Counted from the first letter of the stretch, positions 1 to 8,845 are shown. The stretch: DNA of 64,000 nt from CALZIK01 sp945787635 (GCA_947259725.1 CAMYNM010000011.1:62001-126000), one strand, 5' to 3'. Notes: a model not told the origin generated them from the sequence alone. Made by a program: numbers and translations.

Positions 1-81
1 AGGCCGGAGACTGCCCCAGGGAGGCCACCGACCGGAATCCCGAATGCCCGGCCCCGCCGGTTCGAGTATCGAAGTTTGTGC

Positions 82-371
82 CTACTTCTTCGAGCCGCAC
101 TCGGACTGAGCCGCTTCCGACACGATCCAGTCCTTCTCTTCTTCGGTGATCAGACCCAACTCGACGAAAACCTCCGAGGTGTGCGCAACACACCGCACGT
201 CCTGTCGCCCGCTCCCCCGTCGGAGGCCGTCAGCTTGCTGGTCTCGGCGCAGGCAGCGCCGCAGGTCGACAGGTCGAAGGAGTAGCCCGAGCCAGACAGG
301 ACTTTCCCCACGTCGTCGTTGCGCTTGACGCTGGTCGCCCAACCGGCCTCGTTCTTGAGGTAGGCACCCAC
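82..371 (-). pseudogene. Possible frameshifted small ORF downstream of the LuxR-type gene
   Basis: Two overlapping minus-strand frames read like halves of one protein. The frame entered at the GTG at 371 gives GAYLKNEAGWATSVKRND and then a Cys-containing stretch. The other frame carries HTSEVFVELGLITEEEKDW and ends at the TAG at 82-84. A change of frame near the C-run around 207-215 would join them. Upstream of 371 the first frame stays open for about 17 codons to a TAA with no ATG, so the N-terminus may also be missing. I recognise no family. It could equally be a chance pair of open frames in GC-rich DNA. Confidence 0.3.
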
Positions 372-429
372 GTGAATCGGGTTCTTCGGGTCGCCCTCAT
401 TGGACCGAGCAGTACCTCCCGCTTACCCC

Positions 430-828
430 CTAGAGGCCGACCGAATCGCGCTCGGAGATCACCCGCAGAACAAGTGCCACATGACTGTGAATGTCGAGCT
501 TGTGATAGAGACGCTCGATATACATGTGTACCGTGTGCGGCGAGATCCCCAGGTGCTTTGCGATCTCGCCTTCCGTGGCCTCGTCGAACACACCTTGCGT
601 GACCTCCAACTCGCGCGGCGATAGTCGCAGTGAACTGGCAATCATGTTCCAGGTGGGCACATCGATGAGGCGGTGACCGGAAGGGTAGCGCGGCGCTAGA
701 GACGTGGCCACGCGTTGAGCAGCTCGTGGACCAATCGTCTCACCGGACTCCGACGTCGTTCGCCTCTTGCCTTTCGGCCTCGGCTTGCTCCTTCCGAGCC
801 TGCGCTTCGCCTCATACTGTGGATCCAT
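430..828 (-). CDS. LuxR-type HTH transcriptional regulator (single domain)
   Basis: The 132-residue protein has a basic N-terminus (about residues 1-30) and a LuxR/GerE helix-turn-helix at about residues 69-120. The core LSPRELEVTQGVFDEATEGE is followed by IAKHLGISPHTVHMYIERLY, the usual four-helix pattern with the recognition helix at SPHTVHMYIERL. There is no receiver or ligand-binding domain, so it is a stand-alone DNA-binding protein or is controlled by another protein. No partner kinase is adjacent. The ATG at 828 follows a GC-poorer stretch that may hold its promoter. The family assignment is firm; the targets are unknown. Confidence 0.82.
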   Translation of the reverse strand: MDPQYEAKRRLGRSKPRPKGKRRTTSESGETIGPRAAQRVATSLAPRYPSGHRLIDVPTWNMIASSLRLSPRELEVTQGVFDEATEGEIAKHLGISPHTVHMYIERLYHKLDIHSHVALVLRVISERDSVGL

Positions 829-1184
829 ACCGGCACCTTAGCGCGTCGAAAGCGACTCCGTCTGGGAACGCCCACGCCGTGGCGTGGTTGAACGCGATCC
901 CACTCCCAATTGCAAGCTCCGACAGGAGCCAACACGGCCTTGTCACACTTCCCATCAGGGAGCGCCTCCATGCGCTCGTCTCACCTTCTCTCAAGCAACC
1001 ACGCTTGGGACAGAGTGCCGGACTCTCCGGACTTATGGTCTGCCTTCAAGTTCCTTACGCCTCGTTGCTACCAGAGCGAGCCTGCGCTCTCAACACCCCA
1101 AGGGATCGGCAGAGAAGCTACCCATCAAGGTGGGCCGGCTCCAGCAAGAAAGGAGACAGGGGAGCCCCGGCTCGCGGCAGTACT
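829..1184. other. Intergenic stretch with no supported gene
   Basis: This 356-bp stretch lies between the start of the LuxR-type gene and the stop of the first PQQ-propeller gene. Open frames run through it on both strands, but none has a recognisable protein or a ribosome binding site. Its base composition is less GC-biased than the flanking genes, which fits a promoter region or decayed sequence. I see no tRNA, terminator hairpin or repeat. Confidence 0.5.
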
Positions 1185-2489
1185 CTACAAGGCCGCCGGC
1201 GTGGGTGGGTCGTTACCCTCCACGCAGTACAAGTGCCCGCTGGTCCGGACCAACAGACAGCCGTCGGCGATGGCGGGGGACGCGAGCACTCCGCCCTCCG
1301 GCAACGGGTTCTCGCTCAGTAGTTGATATCTGTGGTGGGCTGCGAACACCGACACGGTGCCCGCCCAGCTGACTGCATAGATCTTCCCGTCGCCGGCCAC
1401 CGGAGAGGCATGGTAGCCGCCTTGGGTCAGGCGTGCCCGCCAGAGCTCGTTGCCGGTCTCGGCGTCGTAGCAGCGGGTGAAGCCCTTTTCGTGAACCGTG
1501 TAGAAAAGCTTGTTGTACAGGATCGGTGAGGCGGTTCCAGGCACGGTCCGATCGCCTTTCCACAGGTCTCGAATCCGCCGTTTCTCTGCCTTGAACTTGA
1601 GTCGCCAGCAGCCCATCTCACGCACGTTGTGGGCCCCGCTGGCCACACACAGGAGATCGTCTTCCACCACGGGGCTCGCGACCGGTTGCCACATGTTCGG
1701 CAGACTTCGCTGCCACAGCGACTCGCCCGTCTTCGGTTCGAAGGACATCACTCGTCCCGCCTGGGCCACGAGAATCTCGCTCTGGTTGGCGAAGTTGATC
1801 ATGAGTGGCGTCGTGTAGGAGCAGCAACTGTCCGTCCACTCGCGTTTCCAGACTTCTTCGCCGTTCACTTTGCTGTAGGCTGCCAGCCAACCCGGCCAGT
1901 CGCGCGGGTACTCGCGATCTCGAAAAACAACTACCGCGTCATCGGTCAACACAAGCGAAGAGCCGGCGCCATAGCGCGAGTATTCGAGATAGTCGCTGTA
2001 GATCTCCTTCACCCAGAGCAGCTTGCCCTTTACGCTGACCGCCGCCAGGTGCGATCCGAAATAGACGAAAATACTCTTGCCGTCGGTCGCCGGGGTGGCA
2101 GATGCGGAACGGTTCATGTCGTGAAGCGTCTCCGCGGGTCGCTTGATCACTTCCGTCTTCCAGAGCGTCGCGCCGGTTTTGAGATCCAGAGCAATCACGA
2201 CCAGGCTCTGCTCGACTGTGCCCTCTCCCGCCGTGACGTAGACCACGTCGTTTCCGACGATCGGTGAAGAGATTCCGGTTCCAGGAAGCTCGACTCCCCA
2301 CCGGATGCCCTCGTCGGCACTCCAACTCACCGGCAGACCGATCTCCTCCGACACGCCGGAGCCGTTCGGTCCTCTCCACTGCGGCCAGCTTCCTGCGCTG
2401 ACTTCGCCCCTCTCGCAGCCGCCCAGGACCAAGACTGCCAACAAGCCGAACAGCGACCGCGTTAGGGCCTTTTCGATTCTCGCGCTCAT
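1185..2489 (-). CDS. PQQ-like beta-propeller repeat lipoprotein (paralogue 1)
   Basis: The 434-residue protein has a signal peptide with a lipobox (LLAVLVLGGC, Cys about residue 25), so it is probably an envelope lipoprotein. The mature part opens with WPQWRGPNGSGVSEEIGLP, the typical first blade of PQQ-like WD propellers, and continues with repeated TGATLWKTE / TGESLWQRS / TGNELWRAR blade motifs. These proteins are scaffolds or quinoprotein-like. There is no dehydrogenase active site that I can see, so enzymatic activity is unproven. Its ATG shares ATGA with the stop of the upstream paralogue, so the two are translationally coupled. Confidence 0.85.
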   Translation of the reverse strand: MSARIEKALTRSLFGLLAVLVLGGCERGEVSAGSWPQWRGPNGSGVSEEIGLPVSWSADEGIRWGVELPGTGISSPIVGNDVVYVTAGEGTVEQSLVVIALDLKTGATLWKTEVIKRPAETLHDMNRSASATPATDGKSIFVYFGSHLAAVSVKGKLLWVKEIYSDYLEYSRYGAGSSLVLTDDAVVVFRDREYPRDWPGWLAAYSKVNGEEVWKREWTDSCCSYTTPLMINFANQSEILVAQAGRVMSFEPKTGESLWQRSLPNMWQPVASPVVEDDLLCVASGAHNVREMGCWRLKFKAEKRRIRDLWKGDRTVPGTASPILYNKLFYTVHEKGFTRCYDAETGNELWRARLTQGGYHASPVAGDGKIYAVSWAGTVSVFAAHHRYQLLSENPLPEGGVLASPAIADGCLLVRTSGHLYCVEGNDPPTPAAL

Positions 2490-3823
2490 TTCGCAGACTC
2501 CTCTGGAACGGGAACTCCGGATCCGGCCGATACGGTCGCGGCGTCGGTTCCTTCAATGCAGTAGAGATGGCTGTCGCTTCGAACCAGAAGACAGCCTCCG
2601 GCGACGGCGGGTGAGGCCACGTAGCTCTCCTCGGGCATGCTGTTGATCGCCAGCGTCTCGCCCTCGGCCGGATTGACGACCGAAACGGTTCCGGTCTGGG
2701 CCACCGCGTAGAGATTGCCGCCCGCCGCGACCAGCGAAGCACGATACCCGGACCGTTCGAGCCGCTTCTGCCACACCAGCCTGCCGGTGCGGGCGTCGAT
2801 CGCTCTCAGGATGCCCTTCTCCGTCAAGAGAAAGAGCCGGCCGTCGAGGAGCACCGGCGACGACGTATCGGGAACCCATTTGGCGTATTTCCACAGCCCC
2901 TTCCACTCCACCGCGCCGTTCTCGACGCTCTTCTCCCAGCACCGAGCCTGGCGGTGGCCGTGCGCGCCACTGGCGACACACAGAAGATCGCCCTCGGTGA
3001 CCGGGCTCGACACCGGCTGGGCAATAGCCTGTTTCTTGCGCCACAGCCGCTTTCCGGTCTGAGGATCGTAGGACGAAACATAGCCGGCCAGAACCACGAA
3101 CAGCTCGCGACCCTCGGCGCCGTCGATGACCAGCGGCGTGACATAGGAGCAGCAGCTTGGACCGGTCTTCTTTTTCCAGACGGTTTCTCCCGTGGCTTTG
3201 TCGAAGGCCGCGATCCAACCCTCGAGCTCGTCGCCGACTCGCTCGCGGTCGCGCAGCACGACGACCATGTCGTCGTACAGGATCAGTGAGCTGCCCGCCG
3301 CGTAGCGCGCCTCCTCGAGGTACTCCGGATCGATCTCTTTGACCCAGACGGTCTTGCCGCGGGTGTCGAGCGCCGCGAGGTGCGACCCGAAGTAGGCGAA
3401 CACGTGCCGCCCATCGGTGACGGGGGTGGGTCCGGCGGAGGAGTTGATCAGGTGCATTCTCTCGCGAGGCCGCTGGATCACGATGGTTTGCCACAGCTTC
3501 TTGCCGCTGTCGAGATCGAAGCTCGCGACCCTCAGCTCGACCTCCTGGCCCACTTGAGCCGCAGTCGCGCTGGTGACGTAGACCCGATCGCCGGCCACGA
3601 TCGGGGACGAGGTGCCGGTGCCTTCGATCGGGGCCGACCACTTGATGCCCGCGCCGTCCCGGTTCCAGTAGAGCGGCACGTCGATGGCGTCCGAGATTCC
3701 CAGCCCGTTCGGGCCGCGCCACTGCGCCCAGGTCAGCTCGGTACTCGAGCCGCCACACCCAATCGCGAGAATCGCCAGCATCGGGAGGGCCCACAGGCTG
3801 GTCTTTCGACAAATCATCTCCAA
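2486..3823 (-). CDS. PQQ-like beta-propeller repeat lipoprotein (paralogue 2)
   Basis: The 445-residue protein is similar along its whole length to the next gene downstream, so the pair is a tandem duplication. The signal peptide ends in LAILAIGCGG (lipobox Cys), and the mature protein starts TWAQWRGPNGLGISDAIDVP. Blade motifs such as SGKKLWQTI, TGKRLWRKK and TGRLVWQKR are visible. The start is either the TTG at 3823 or the ATG at 3817; an AGGAG lies 5 or 11 bases upstream respectively. It directly follows the molybdenum hydroxylase large subunit, separated by 1 bp, so all three may be co-transcribed. Confidence 0.85.
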   Translation of the reverse strand: MEMICRKTSLWALPMLAILAIGCGGSSTELTWAQWRGPNGLGISDAIDVPLYWNRDGAGIKWSAPIEGTGTSSPIVAGDRVYVTSATAAQVGQEVELRVASFDLDSGKKLWQTIVIQRPRERMHLINSSAGPTPVTDGRHVFAYFGSHLAALDTRGKTVWVKEIDPEYLEEARYAAGSSLILYDDMVVVLRDRERVGDELEGWIAAFDKATGETVWKKKTGPSCCSYVTPLVIDGAEGRELFVVLAGYVSSYDPQTGKRLWRKKQAIAQPVSSPVTEGDLLCVASGAHGHRQARCWEKSVENGAVEWKGLWKYAKWVPDTSSPVLLDGRLFLLTEKGILRAIDARTGRLVWQKRLERSGYRASLVAAGGNLYAVAQTGTVSVVNPAEGETLAINSMPEESYVASPAVAGGCLLVRSDSHLYCIEGTDAATVSAGSGVPVPEESAK

Positions 3824-3824
3824 C

Positions 3825-6164
3825 TCAACTCCTTTTCGAGCGGGTCATCTCCCACAGTTTGTTCGGCTTGATGGGGATCTCGAGAATCTCGATGCCGGTG
3901 GCGGCCAGGGCATCCTCGACCGCTTGCGCGAACAGCGGACCGACCGGAATGGCTCCGGCCTCGCCGGCTCCTTTCACCCCCAATTCGTTGAGCGGGGACG
4001 GCGTCGTCTCGTGCCCGCTCTCGATGCGGGGGATTTCGAGCGCGGTGGGTAGGAGATAGTCCATGAACGAGGCGTTCATGATCTGACCGTCCTCGCTGAA
4101 GACCAGCTCTTCATAGAAAGCGTTGCCGATTCCCTGGGCGACGCCGCCCTGGATCTGGCCATCCAGGATCAGCGGATTGATCACCTCGCCACAATCGTGA
4201 ACGACCACGTACCGCTGAATATCGACGTCGAAGGTCTCCGGGTCGACCTCGACGATCATCGCGTGCACGCCGGCGGCGGTCGCGCCTCGCTCGGGCCCGA
4301 AATAGTCCGTTGCCTCCAGGCCCGGCTCGGTTCCGGGCTCCACAGCGCCGCGCATCGGGTTGGCCAGAAGCGCCAGCTCTCCCAGCCGCAGGGACTTGCC
4401 GGGAACGCCTTTGACCCGCACCTCGCCGTCGACGATCTCGAGATCGTTTTCGGCGACTTCGAGCTCCCGGCTCGCGGCCTTGAGGATCTTCGCGCGCACC
4501 GACTTGGCCGCGGCGTGAATCGCGTTGCCGGCGACCACCGCCCCGCGCGAGGCGAACGTGCCGGCGCCCCAGTGAAACTGATCGGTGTCTCCGGTTACGA
4601 TGTCGACGTCGCGCACGCCGACGCCGAGTTGATCGGCTACCACTTGCGCGAACGAGGTCATGTGGCCCTGCCCCTGGGTGCCGATGCCGGTCGCGACCGC
4701 CACTCGCCCCGAGGCCTGGACCTGCACCCTGGCGCCTTCATACGGCCCGATGCCGGTGCCTTCGACATAAGCGACGACGCCGATACCCACCTTGCGCCCC
4801 TCGGCGCGCAGCGCCGGCTGGATTGTCGAGATGAACTCCTTATAGCCGATCTTTTCGAGCGCCTGGTCGAGGATCGGCTCGTAGTTGCCGCTGTCGTAGG
4901 TGAGCGGAGCGAAATCCTGGTAGATGATCTCGTGGTTGACCGGGAACGCGTCCGGATCGAGGAAGTTCCGGCGACGGATCTCGACCCGGTCGATCTCGAG
5001 TTGGCGTGCCGCGACGTCGAGAAGCCGCTCCATGACGAAGACCCCGTGCTGGCGCCCGGCGCCGCGGTAGGGCGTCACGATCGGCTTGTTGGTAAAGACC
5101 GCGGTGAACTGGCTCGCGTAGTTGGGAACGTCGTAGCAGCCCAGAAGCGTGCACTGACTGTTGATCGGCACGGTGAGCCCGTAGGGCGCATAGGCGCCGG
5201 TATCGTGCAGAAAGGTGTCCTTGACGCCGAGGATTCGGCCCTCACGGGTGAGCGCGATCTCGGCGTCGTGGATCTGCCCGCGCTCGTGGGTCGTGGCGAC
5301 GAAGTTCTCTTCGCGATCCTCGATCCACTTGACCGGTCGCTCGAGCGCGACCGCCGCCCAGGGAATCAAGACCTCCTCCGGGTAGAACATCATGATCTTG
5401 GGTCCGAAGCCGCCGCCGATAAACGGCGCGATCACCCGGACCTGGCTCTCGGACAGACCTAGCATGGCCGCGATGCCGTTGCGGATCGGAATCGGAGCCT
5501 GGGTGGTGTCCCAGATCGTGAGCCGCTGGCCGCGCCCGTCCCAATCCGCGACCACGCCTCGGTTTTCCATCGCCGCGGCGATGCCGTGATCGTAGGTGAA
5601 GCGCCGAGAGATCACCACGTCCGCCGCCGCCCGCGCCGACTCATAGTCGCCCTTGTCCTGAGCCACGATCGCGGCGGCGTTCGACTCCAGCTCGTCGTGC
5701 ACCAGAGGCGCGCCGTCGGCGAGCGCGGCTTCGAGATCGACCGCCGGATCGAGCGACTCGTAGCGAACGAAGATCTCCGCCACGGCGTCCTCGGCGACGT
5801 AGCGGCTCTCGGCGACCACCATCGCGACCGCTTCGCCGACGTGTCGAACCTTGTCCTTGGCGAGCGGCACCTGGGTGCGCTGGTTGAACACGATGCCCGC
5901 GATCGGCGGCGGCGGCACCAGAAGCGGCCCCGGCTGCCAGTAGTCGCCCAGGTCCTCGGCGGTGTAAACCGCGAGCACGCCCTCGCGCTCGAGCGCCCGC
6001 TTCGTGTCGATCGCTCCCAGCCGGGCATGGGCGAAGGGGCTGCGCACGAAGGCAACGTGGACCATGTGCTGCAGGTTCACATCGTCCACGAAGAGCGCGC
6101 GGCCGGTCAGAAGCCGTGGATCCTCGTTGCGCGTGACGCGCTCGCCGAAAGTTCGGGTCGACAC
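3825..6164 (-). CDS. Molybdopterin-binding large subunit of a xanthine dehydrogenase-family hydroxylase (CoxL-like, form II)
   Basis: The 779-residue protein has the full a/b-hammerhead plus Mo-binding architecture. The N-terminus reads GERVTRNEDPRLLTGRALFVDD. IGGGFGPKIMMFYPEE and the active-site loop PYRGAGRQHG follow. GTGIGPYEGARVQ, TGIGTQGQGHMTS and the C-terminal GVKGAGEAGAIPVGP with the catalytic Glu complete it. True aerobic CO dehydrogenases have AYRCSFR; this has PYRGAGR, so it is a form II or other heterocycle/aldehyde hydroxylase. It needs FAD and 2Fe-2S partners. Matching subunits lie at 14.9-16.2 kb, separated from it by several genes. Its substrate cannot be read from sequence. 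Confidence 0.92.
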   Translation of the reverse strand: MSTRTFGERVTRNEDPRLLTGRALFVDDVNLQHMVHVAFVRSPFAHARLGAIDTKRALEREGVLAVYTAEDLGDYWQPGPLLVPPPPIAGIVFNQRTQVPLAKDKVRHVGEAVAMVVAESRYVAEDAVAEIFVRYESLDPAVDLEAALADGAPLVHDELESNAAAIVAQDKGDYESARAAADVVISRRFTYDHGIAAAMENRGVVADWDGRGQRLTIWDTTQAPIPIRNGIAAMLGLSESQVRVIAPFIGGGFGPKIMMFYPEEVLIPWAAVALERPVKWIEDREENFVATTHERGQIHDAEIALTREGRILGVKDTFLHDTGAYAPYGLTVPINSQCTLLGCYDVPNYASQFTAVFTNKPIVTPYRGAGRQHGVFVMERLLDVAARQLEIDRVEIRRRNFLDPDAFPVNHEIIYQDFAPLTYDSGNYEPILDQALEKIGYKEFISTIQPALRAEGRKVGIGVVAYVEGTGIGPYEGARVQVQASGRVAVATGIGTQGQGHMTSFAQVVADQLGVGVRDVDIVTGDTDQFHWGAGTFASRGAVVAGNAIHAAAKSVRAKILKAASRELEVAENDLEIVDGEVRVKGVPGKSLRLGELALLANPMRGAVEPGTEPGLEATDYFGPERGATAAGVHAMIVEVDPETFDVDIQRYVVVHDCGEVINPLILDGQIQGGVAQGIGNAFYEELVFSEDGQIMNASFMDYLLPTALEIPRIESGHETTPSPLNELGVKGAGEAGAIPVGPLFAQAVEDALAATGIEILEIPIKPNKLWEMTRSKRS

Positions 6165-6176
6165 GAAAAACTCGTC

Positions 6177-7853
6177 CTAGCCCGCCGGGGCCAGCTCGTC
6201 CGCCTGCGGATAGATGGGGAATATGTCGACCGGGACGTCGCCCAGACGATCGACCGCAGCAACCAGCGCATCGGACGCGACTCCATAGGTGTCGAGGAAC
6301 GCCTTGGTGCCCTCGTAGTCGCCGTTCGCCTGCAGCATCAGCATGGTGTTCAGGAGGTCGCGAATGCCGCCGCCGAACTTCTCCGACACCGCGCGAAAGC
6401 GGCCGCTCTCGTCGACCTCGAGCGCGCCTTTCGCGAGCAGGTAGTTGAACTGGGCCACTACGCCTCGTCCGTGGGCTTCATGCAGGCCGAACCGAGCCGC
6501 CCTGAATAGACCGGCGACATAGGAGGGCTCGAGCGAGGCCCGCATCTCGGGCGCGATCTCGCCGCGTTCGATCAGAGCCAGGATGTTGTAAACCCCCATG
6601 ACGTCGGCCTTGGCCTCTTCGAGCGTCGAGTAAAGCTCCTTGAGCTCGAGCCGCACCTCGGTCTCGCGACCGTCGACGGTGATCTTGCCCGGTCCGAGGC
6701 CGTGGCTCAATTCGTGGTGCAGCACCTCGGCGAAGAAGGCGTCGAAGGAAACGTCGCCGACTTGATCGGAAACGACCACCCGCTCGGCGATCGGCACCAA
6801 GATCTTGTCGTACTTGGCTCGGAGGACATTTCTCAGCATGACCTTCTTCGAGCCCTTCTCCTCGCGCACGCGCTCGTCGTTGGGCAGGTTGAACGCCAGG
6901 GTCTGGACGCCGGCCTTGGAGTCACCGCCGACGAAGACCTCGTCCACGACCCGCATCGGGCTGTCGGTGCCGCGCTCGTTCTTCAGATCGTCGGGAATCG
7001 GCAGGTTCGACTCGAGCCAGGGCAACAGCGCCTTGAAGCGCTCGAGCTTGGCGGATTCTTCCGGCAGATTGACCGTCACGAACGCCTCAAACGCCGCCTT
7101 GTAGCCGAAGAGGCCGTCTTCGTAGGTCTCGTACGGGCCGATCGTAACCTCGACCGGGGAGGCGAGATCCATCCAGTCCTTGTCGCTCTGGTAGTAGTCG
7201 TCGGTGAGGAAGGCGTCCGCGCGCGACGCGAGAAACGTCCGGAGCGACTCGTTGGTGGTCAGCTCGGCGGCTTTGCGCAAATGAGCCGCGGCCGGCTCGA
7301 GGAACTCCTGGAACGCCACCGAGTACGGAATCGCGACCAGGCGGTCGCCGTCGCGCTGCACCAAGGTGAAAAGCCCGGTGAGCGCCTCCCGGTCCTCGGG
7401 GTGCGCCTCGAGCCAGGCTTCGAACTCTGCCTTGGTCATGTCCTCGGGGTAGTAGCCGGCGCCGGGAGGATGCTCTCCGTCTCCGAGAAAGGGCTCATTC
7501 TCCGCCAACCGGTCCCACGGACCGAAATTGATGTCGTAGAAGCGCTTGACGTCGGCTTCGGCACTTTCGAGCTCGGCCCGCTTCGCCGGATTTCCCTGCC
7601 AGACCTGCCGAAGAAAAATCTCGTCCATGATCCTCGCGGCCTCGAGGATCTCTTTGAGCACCTCGAGCTCACTCTCGGGAACTCCGGCAAGATCAGCCGA
7701 CAGCTCGGTGGGCGCGTACCGCGCGAGCCGCTCGGCGACATCGCCGGCGCCGCTGAGATCGCTCTCAACCATCGCGGCGTCGTCCCCGGGCGGCGCGCAG
7801 GCCACGACCGCGACCATGCCGATCGCGCCCACCCATTGCAGTATTTTCTTCAT
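6177..7853 (-). CDS. M49-like (dipeptidyl peptidase III-related) zinc metallopeptidase lipoprotein
   Basis: The 558-residue protein has a lipoprotein signal (GAIGMVAVVACAPPGDD; lipobox VVAC). The zinc site is HHELSHGLGPG followed by ELYSTLEEAKADVMGVYNIL, matching the family's second-Glu helix (EExxAD). Classical DPP III has the longer HExxxH (HELLGH); this bacterial form reads HELSH. The region before the site (KVMLRNVLRAKYDKILVPIA) is conserved in bacterial homologues annotated as Zn-dependent hydrolases. It probably cleaves oligopeptides at the outer membrane or in the periplasm. It ends 13 bp before the hydroxylase large subunit starts and may share its transcript. Confidence 0.8.
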   Translation of the reverse strand: MKKILQWVGAIGMVAVVACAPPGDDAAMVESDLSGAGDVAERLARYAPTELSADLAGVPESELEVLKEILEAARIMDEIFLRQVWQGNPAKRAELESAEADVKRFYDINFGPWDRLAENEPFLGDGEHPPGAGYYPEDMTKAEFEAWLEAHPEDREALTGLFTLVQRDGDRLVAIPYSVAFQEFLEPAAAHLRKAAELTTNESLRTFLASRADAFLTDDYYQSDKDWMDLASPVEVTIGPYETYEDGLFGYKAAFEAFVTVNLPEESAKLERFKALLPWLESNLPIPDDLKNERGTDSPMRVVDEVFVGGDSKAGVQTLAFNLPNDERVREEKGSKKVMLRNVLRAKYDKILVPIAERVVVSDQVGDVSFDAFFAEVLHHELSHGLGPGKITVDGRETEVRLELKELYSTLEEAKADVMGVYNILALIERGEIAPEMRASLEPSYVAGLFRAARFGLHEAHGRGVVAQFNYLLAKGALEVDESGRFRAVSEKFGGGIRDLLNTMLMLQANGDYEGTKAFLDTYGVASDALVAAVDRLGDVPVDIFPIYPQADELAPAG

Positions 7854-7927
7854 CCATTCGTCTCCTTTGCAACATCTACTCTTCCATACTCCTCGACAAC
7901 CGGAAAGCCGGCTCGTAGAGTCCCCCG

Positions 7928-8296
7928 ATGCTGAGAATGGGCAGGCGAGACTTCGAGCAGGCGGTCGTCGAGGCCCTGGAGAGGATTCCCGAGGACCTCC
8001 AGGAGGCGATCGAGAATGTCGCCGTCACCGTCGAGGACGAGCCCACCGAGGACGACCTGCTCTCGGTCGGCCTCGACCCCGAGGAGGACACCCTCCTCGG
8101 CCTCTACCAAGGCGTGCCGCTCCCGGAGCGCGGCCCCTCGACCTACGGCCTCGATCTTCCCGACCGCATCGTGGTCTACCGGCTGCCGCTCCTCGAGACC
8201 TGCGAGACCCGCCGCGAGCTCCTGCGCGAGATCAGGGACACCGTGGTGCACGAGCTCGGGCACTACTTCGGACTGCCGGAAGAAGAGTTGCCGTAG
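7928..8296 (+). CDS. Small zincin-like metallopeptidase-family protein
   Basis: The 122-residue protein fits the minimal zincin family (Zincin_1/DUF1025-like). It has an acidic N-terminal half with ALERIPEDLQEAIENVAVTV, then DRIVVYRLPLLETC, and ends with the metal motif VVHELGHYFGLPEEEL (HExxH plus a downstream Glu). It has no signal peptide, so it is cytosolic. It is divergent from the M49-like gene, with about 75 bp between the starts holding both promoters. The biological substrate of this family is unknown. An alternative start is the second Met (7937). Confidence 0.85.
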   Translation: MLRMGRRDFEQAVVEALERIPEDLQEAIENVAVTVEDEPTEDDLLSVGLDPEEDTLLGLYQGVPLPERGPSTYGLDLPDRIVVYRLPLLETCETRRELLREIRDTVVHELGHYFGLPEEELP

Positions 8297-8365
8297 GGGT
8301 GATGCTCGGCTGCGATGCGAGGGAAGGGTTGGGTTGGTGGTCAACCGGACCACCGCGTGAGGAAC

Positions 8366-8529
8366 GGCCGGAGCGGGGGCGGGTTGGCCAGGGACCGCCT
8401 CGGGCTTCTCGACCTGCCGGGGTCCGGCCCTCGGCTGCGCGCCGCTGCGCGCAAACCATCCGTGCCCTCCGAATCGTCCGCGCGAGCGCTTGCGCCGAGC
8501 CCCCTGGCCAACCCGCCCCCGCCCCGGCC
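8366..8529 (-). repeat. Structured interspersed element, copy A (inverted orientation)
   Basis: A 164-bp element bounded by an inverted repeat: GCGGGGGCGGGTTGGCCAGG... at 8373-8393 pairs perfectly with 8502-8522, and pairing extends to 8366/8529 with one mismatch. Read on the minus strand the interior matches the other two copies: GGCTCGGCGCAAGCGCTC, then GGTTTGCGCGCAGC, CGCGCAGCCGAGGGCC and AAGCCCGAGGCGG. The arms differ completely in sequence from those of copies B and C but still pair with each other. No ORF is credible here. Confidence 0.75.
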
Positions 8530-8683
8530 TCGAGAACCTCACGCTTCTCGGCGTGGCAAGACGTAGTCTCGCTTCGAGTCAGCGCACTGACAAGCCGTTC
8601 GCGGACTCGGCGCTCACGTCACCAAATCTCTGACCACAAAGTCGCCGCTAGAAAGACCCTGCGGATGCTTGTCGAAGAGTCCA

Positions 8684-8845
8684 GGCGAGGCGGCAGGCAA
8701 CCCGCCAGGGGGCTCGTCGCGAGCGCTCCAGAGGGTGAGGCGGAGGCCACCGGCAGTTTGCGCGAAGCGTCGCGCAGCCGAGGGCCTGACGCATGCAGGC
8801 CGGGAAGCCCGAGGCGGCCCCTGGCGGGTTGCCTGCCGCCTCGCC
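8684..8845 (+). repeat. Structured interspersed element, copy B
   Basis: A 162-bp element closed by a perfect 28-bp inverted repeat (8684-8711 with 8818-8845). The left arm begins GGCGAGGCGGCAGGCAACCC. The conserved interior contains GGCTCGTCGCGAGCGCTC, GGAGGCCAC, an internal hairpin TGCGCGA-AGCG-TCGCGCA, CAGCCGAGGGCC, a hairpin GGCCTG...CAGGCC and GAAGCCCGAGGCGGCC. It lies just beyond the stop of the double-cyclase gene and opposite in orientation to copy A. It has no open frame of its own. Confidence 0.8.

Noticed and set aside
4197..5462. 421-codon plus-strand frame inside the hydroxylase large subunit
   Set aside because: Antisense shadow of a well-supported gene with all family motifs.
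3825..6164. Aerobic CO dehydrogenase (true CoxL)
   Set aside because: The active-site loop is PYRGAGR, not AYRCSFR, so CO oxidation is not supported.
8366..8845. Integron attC sites or a CRISPR array
   Set aside because: No attC R-box pairs or spacers of uniform length; the conserved part is the core rather than a short direct repeat.
8366..8845. Classic MITE or IS remnant
   Set aside because: Terminal repeats differ between copies, no clear target duplication was seen and no transposase is in the window. Kept only as one possible interpretation of the repeat.
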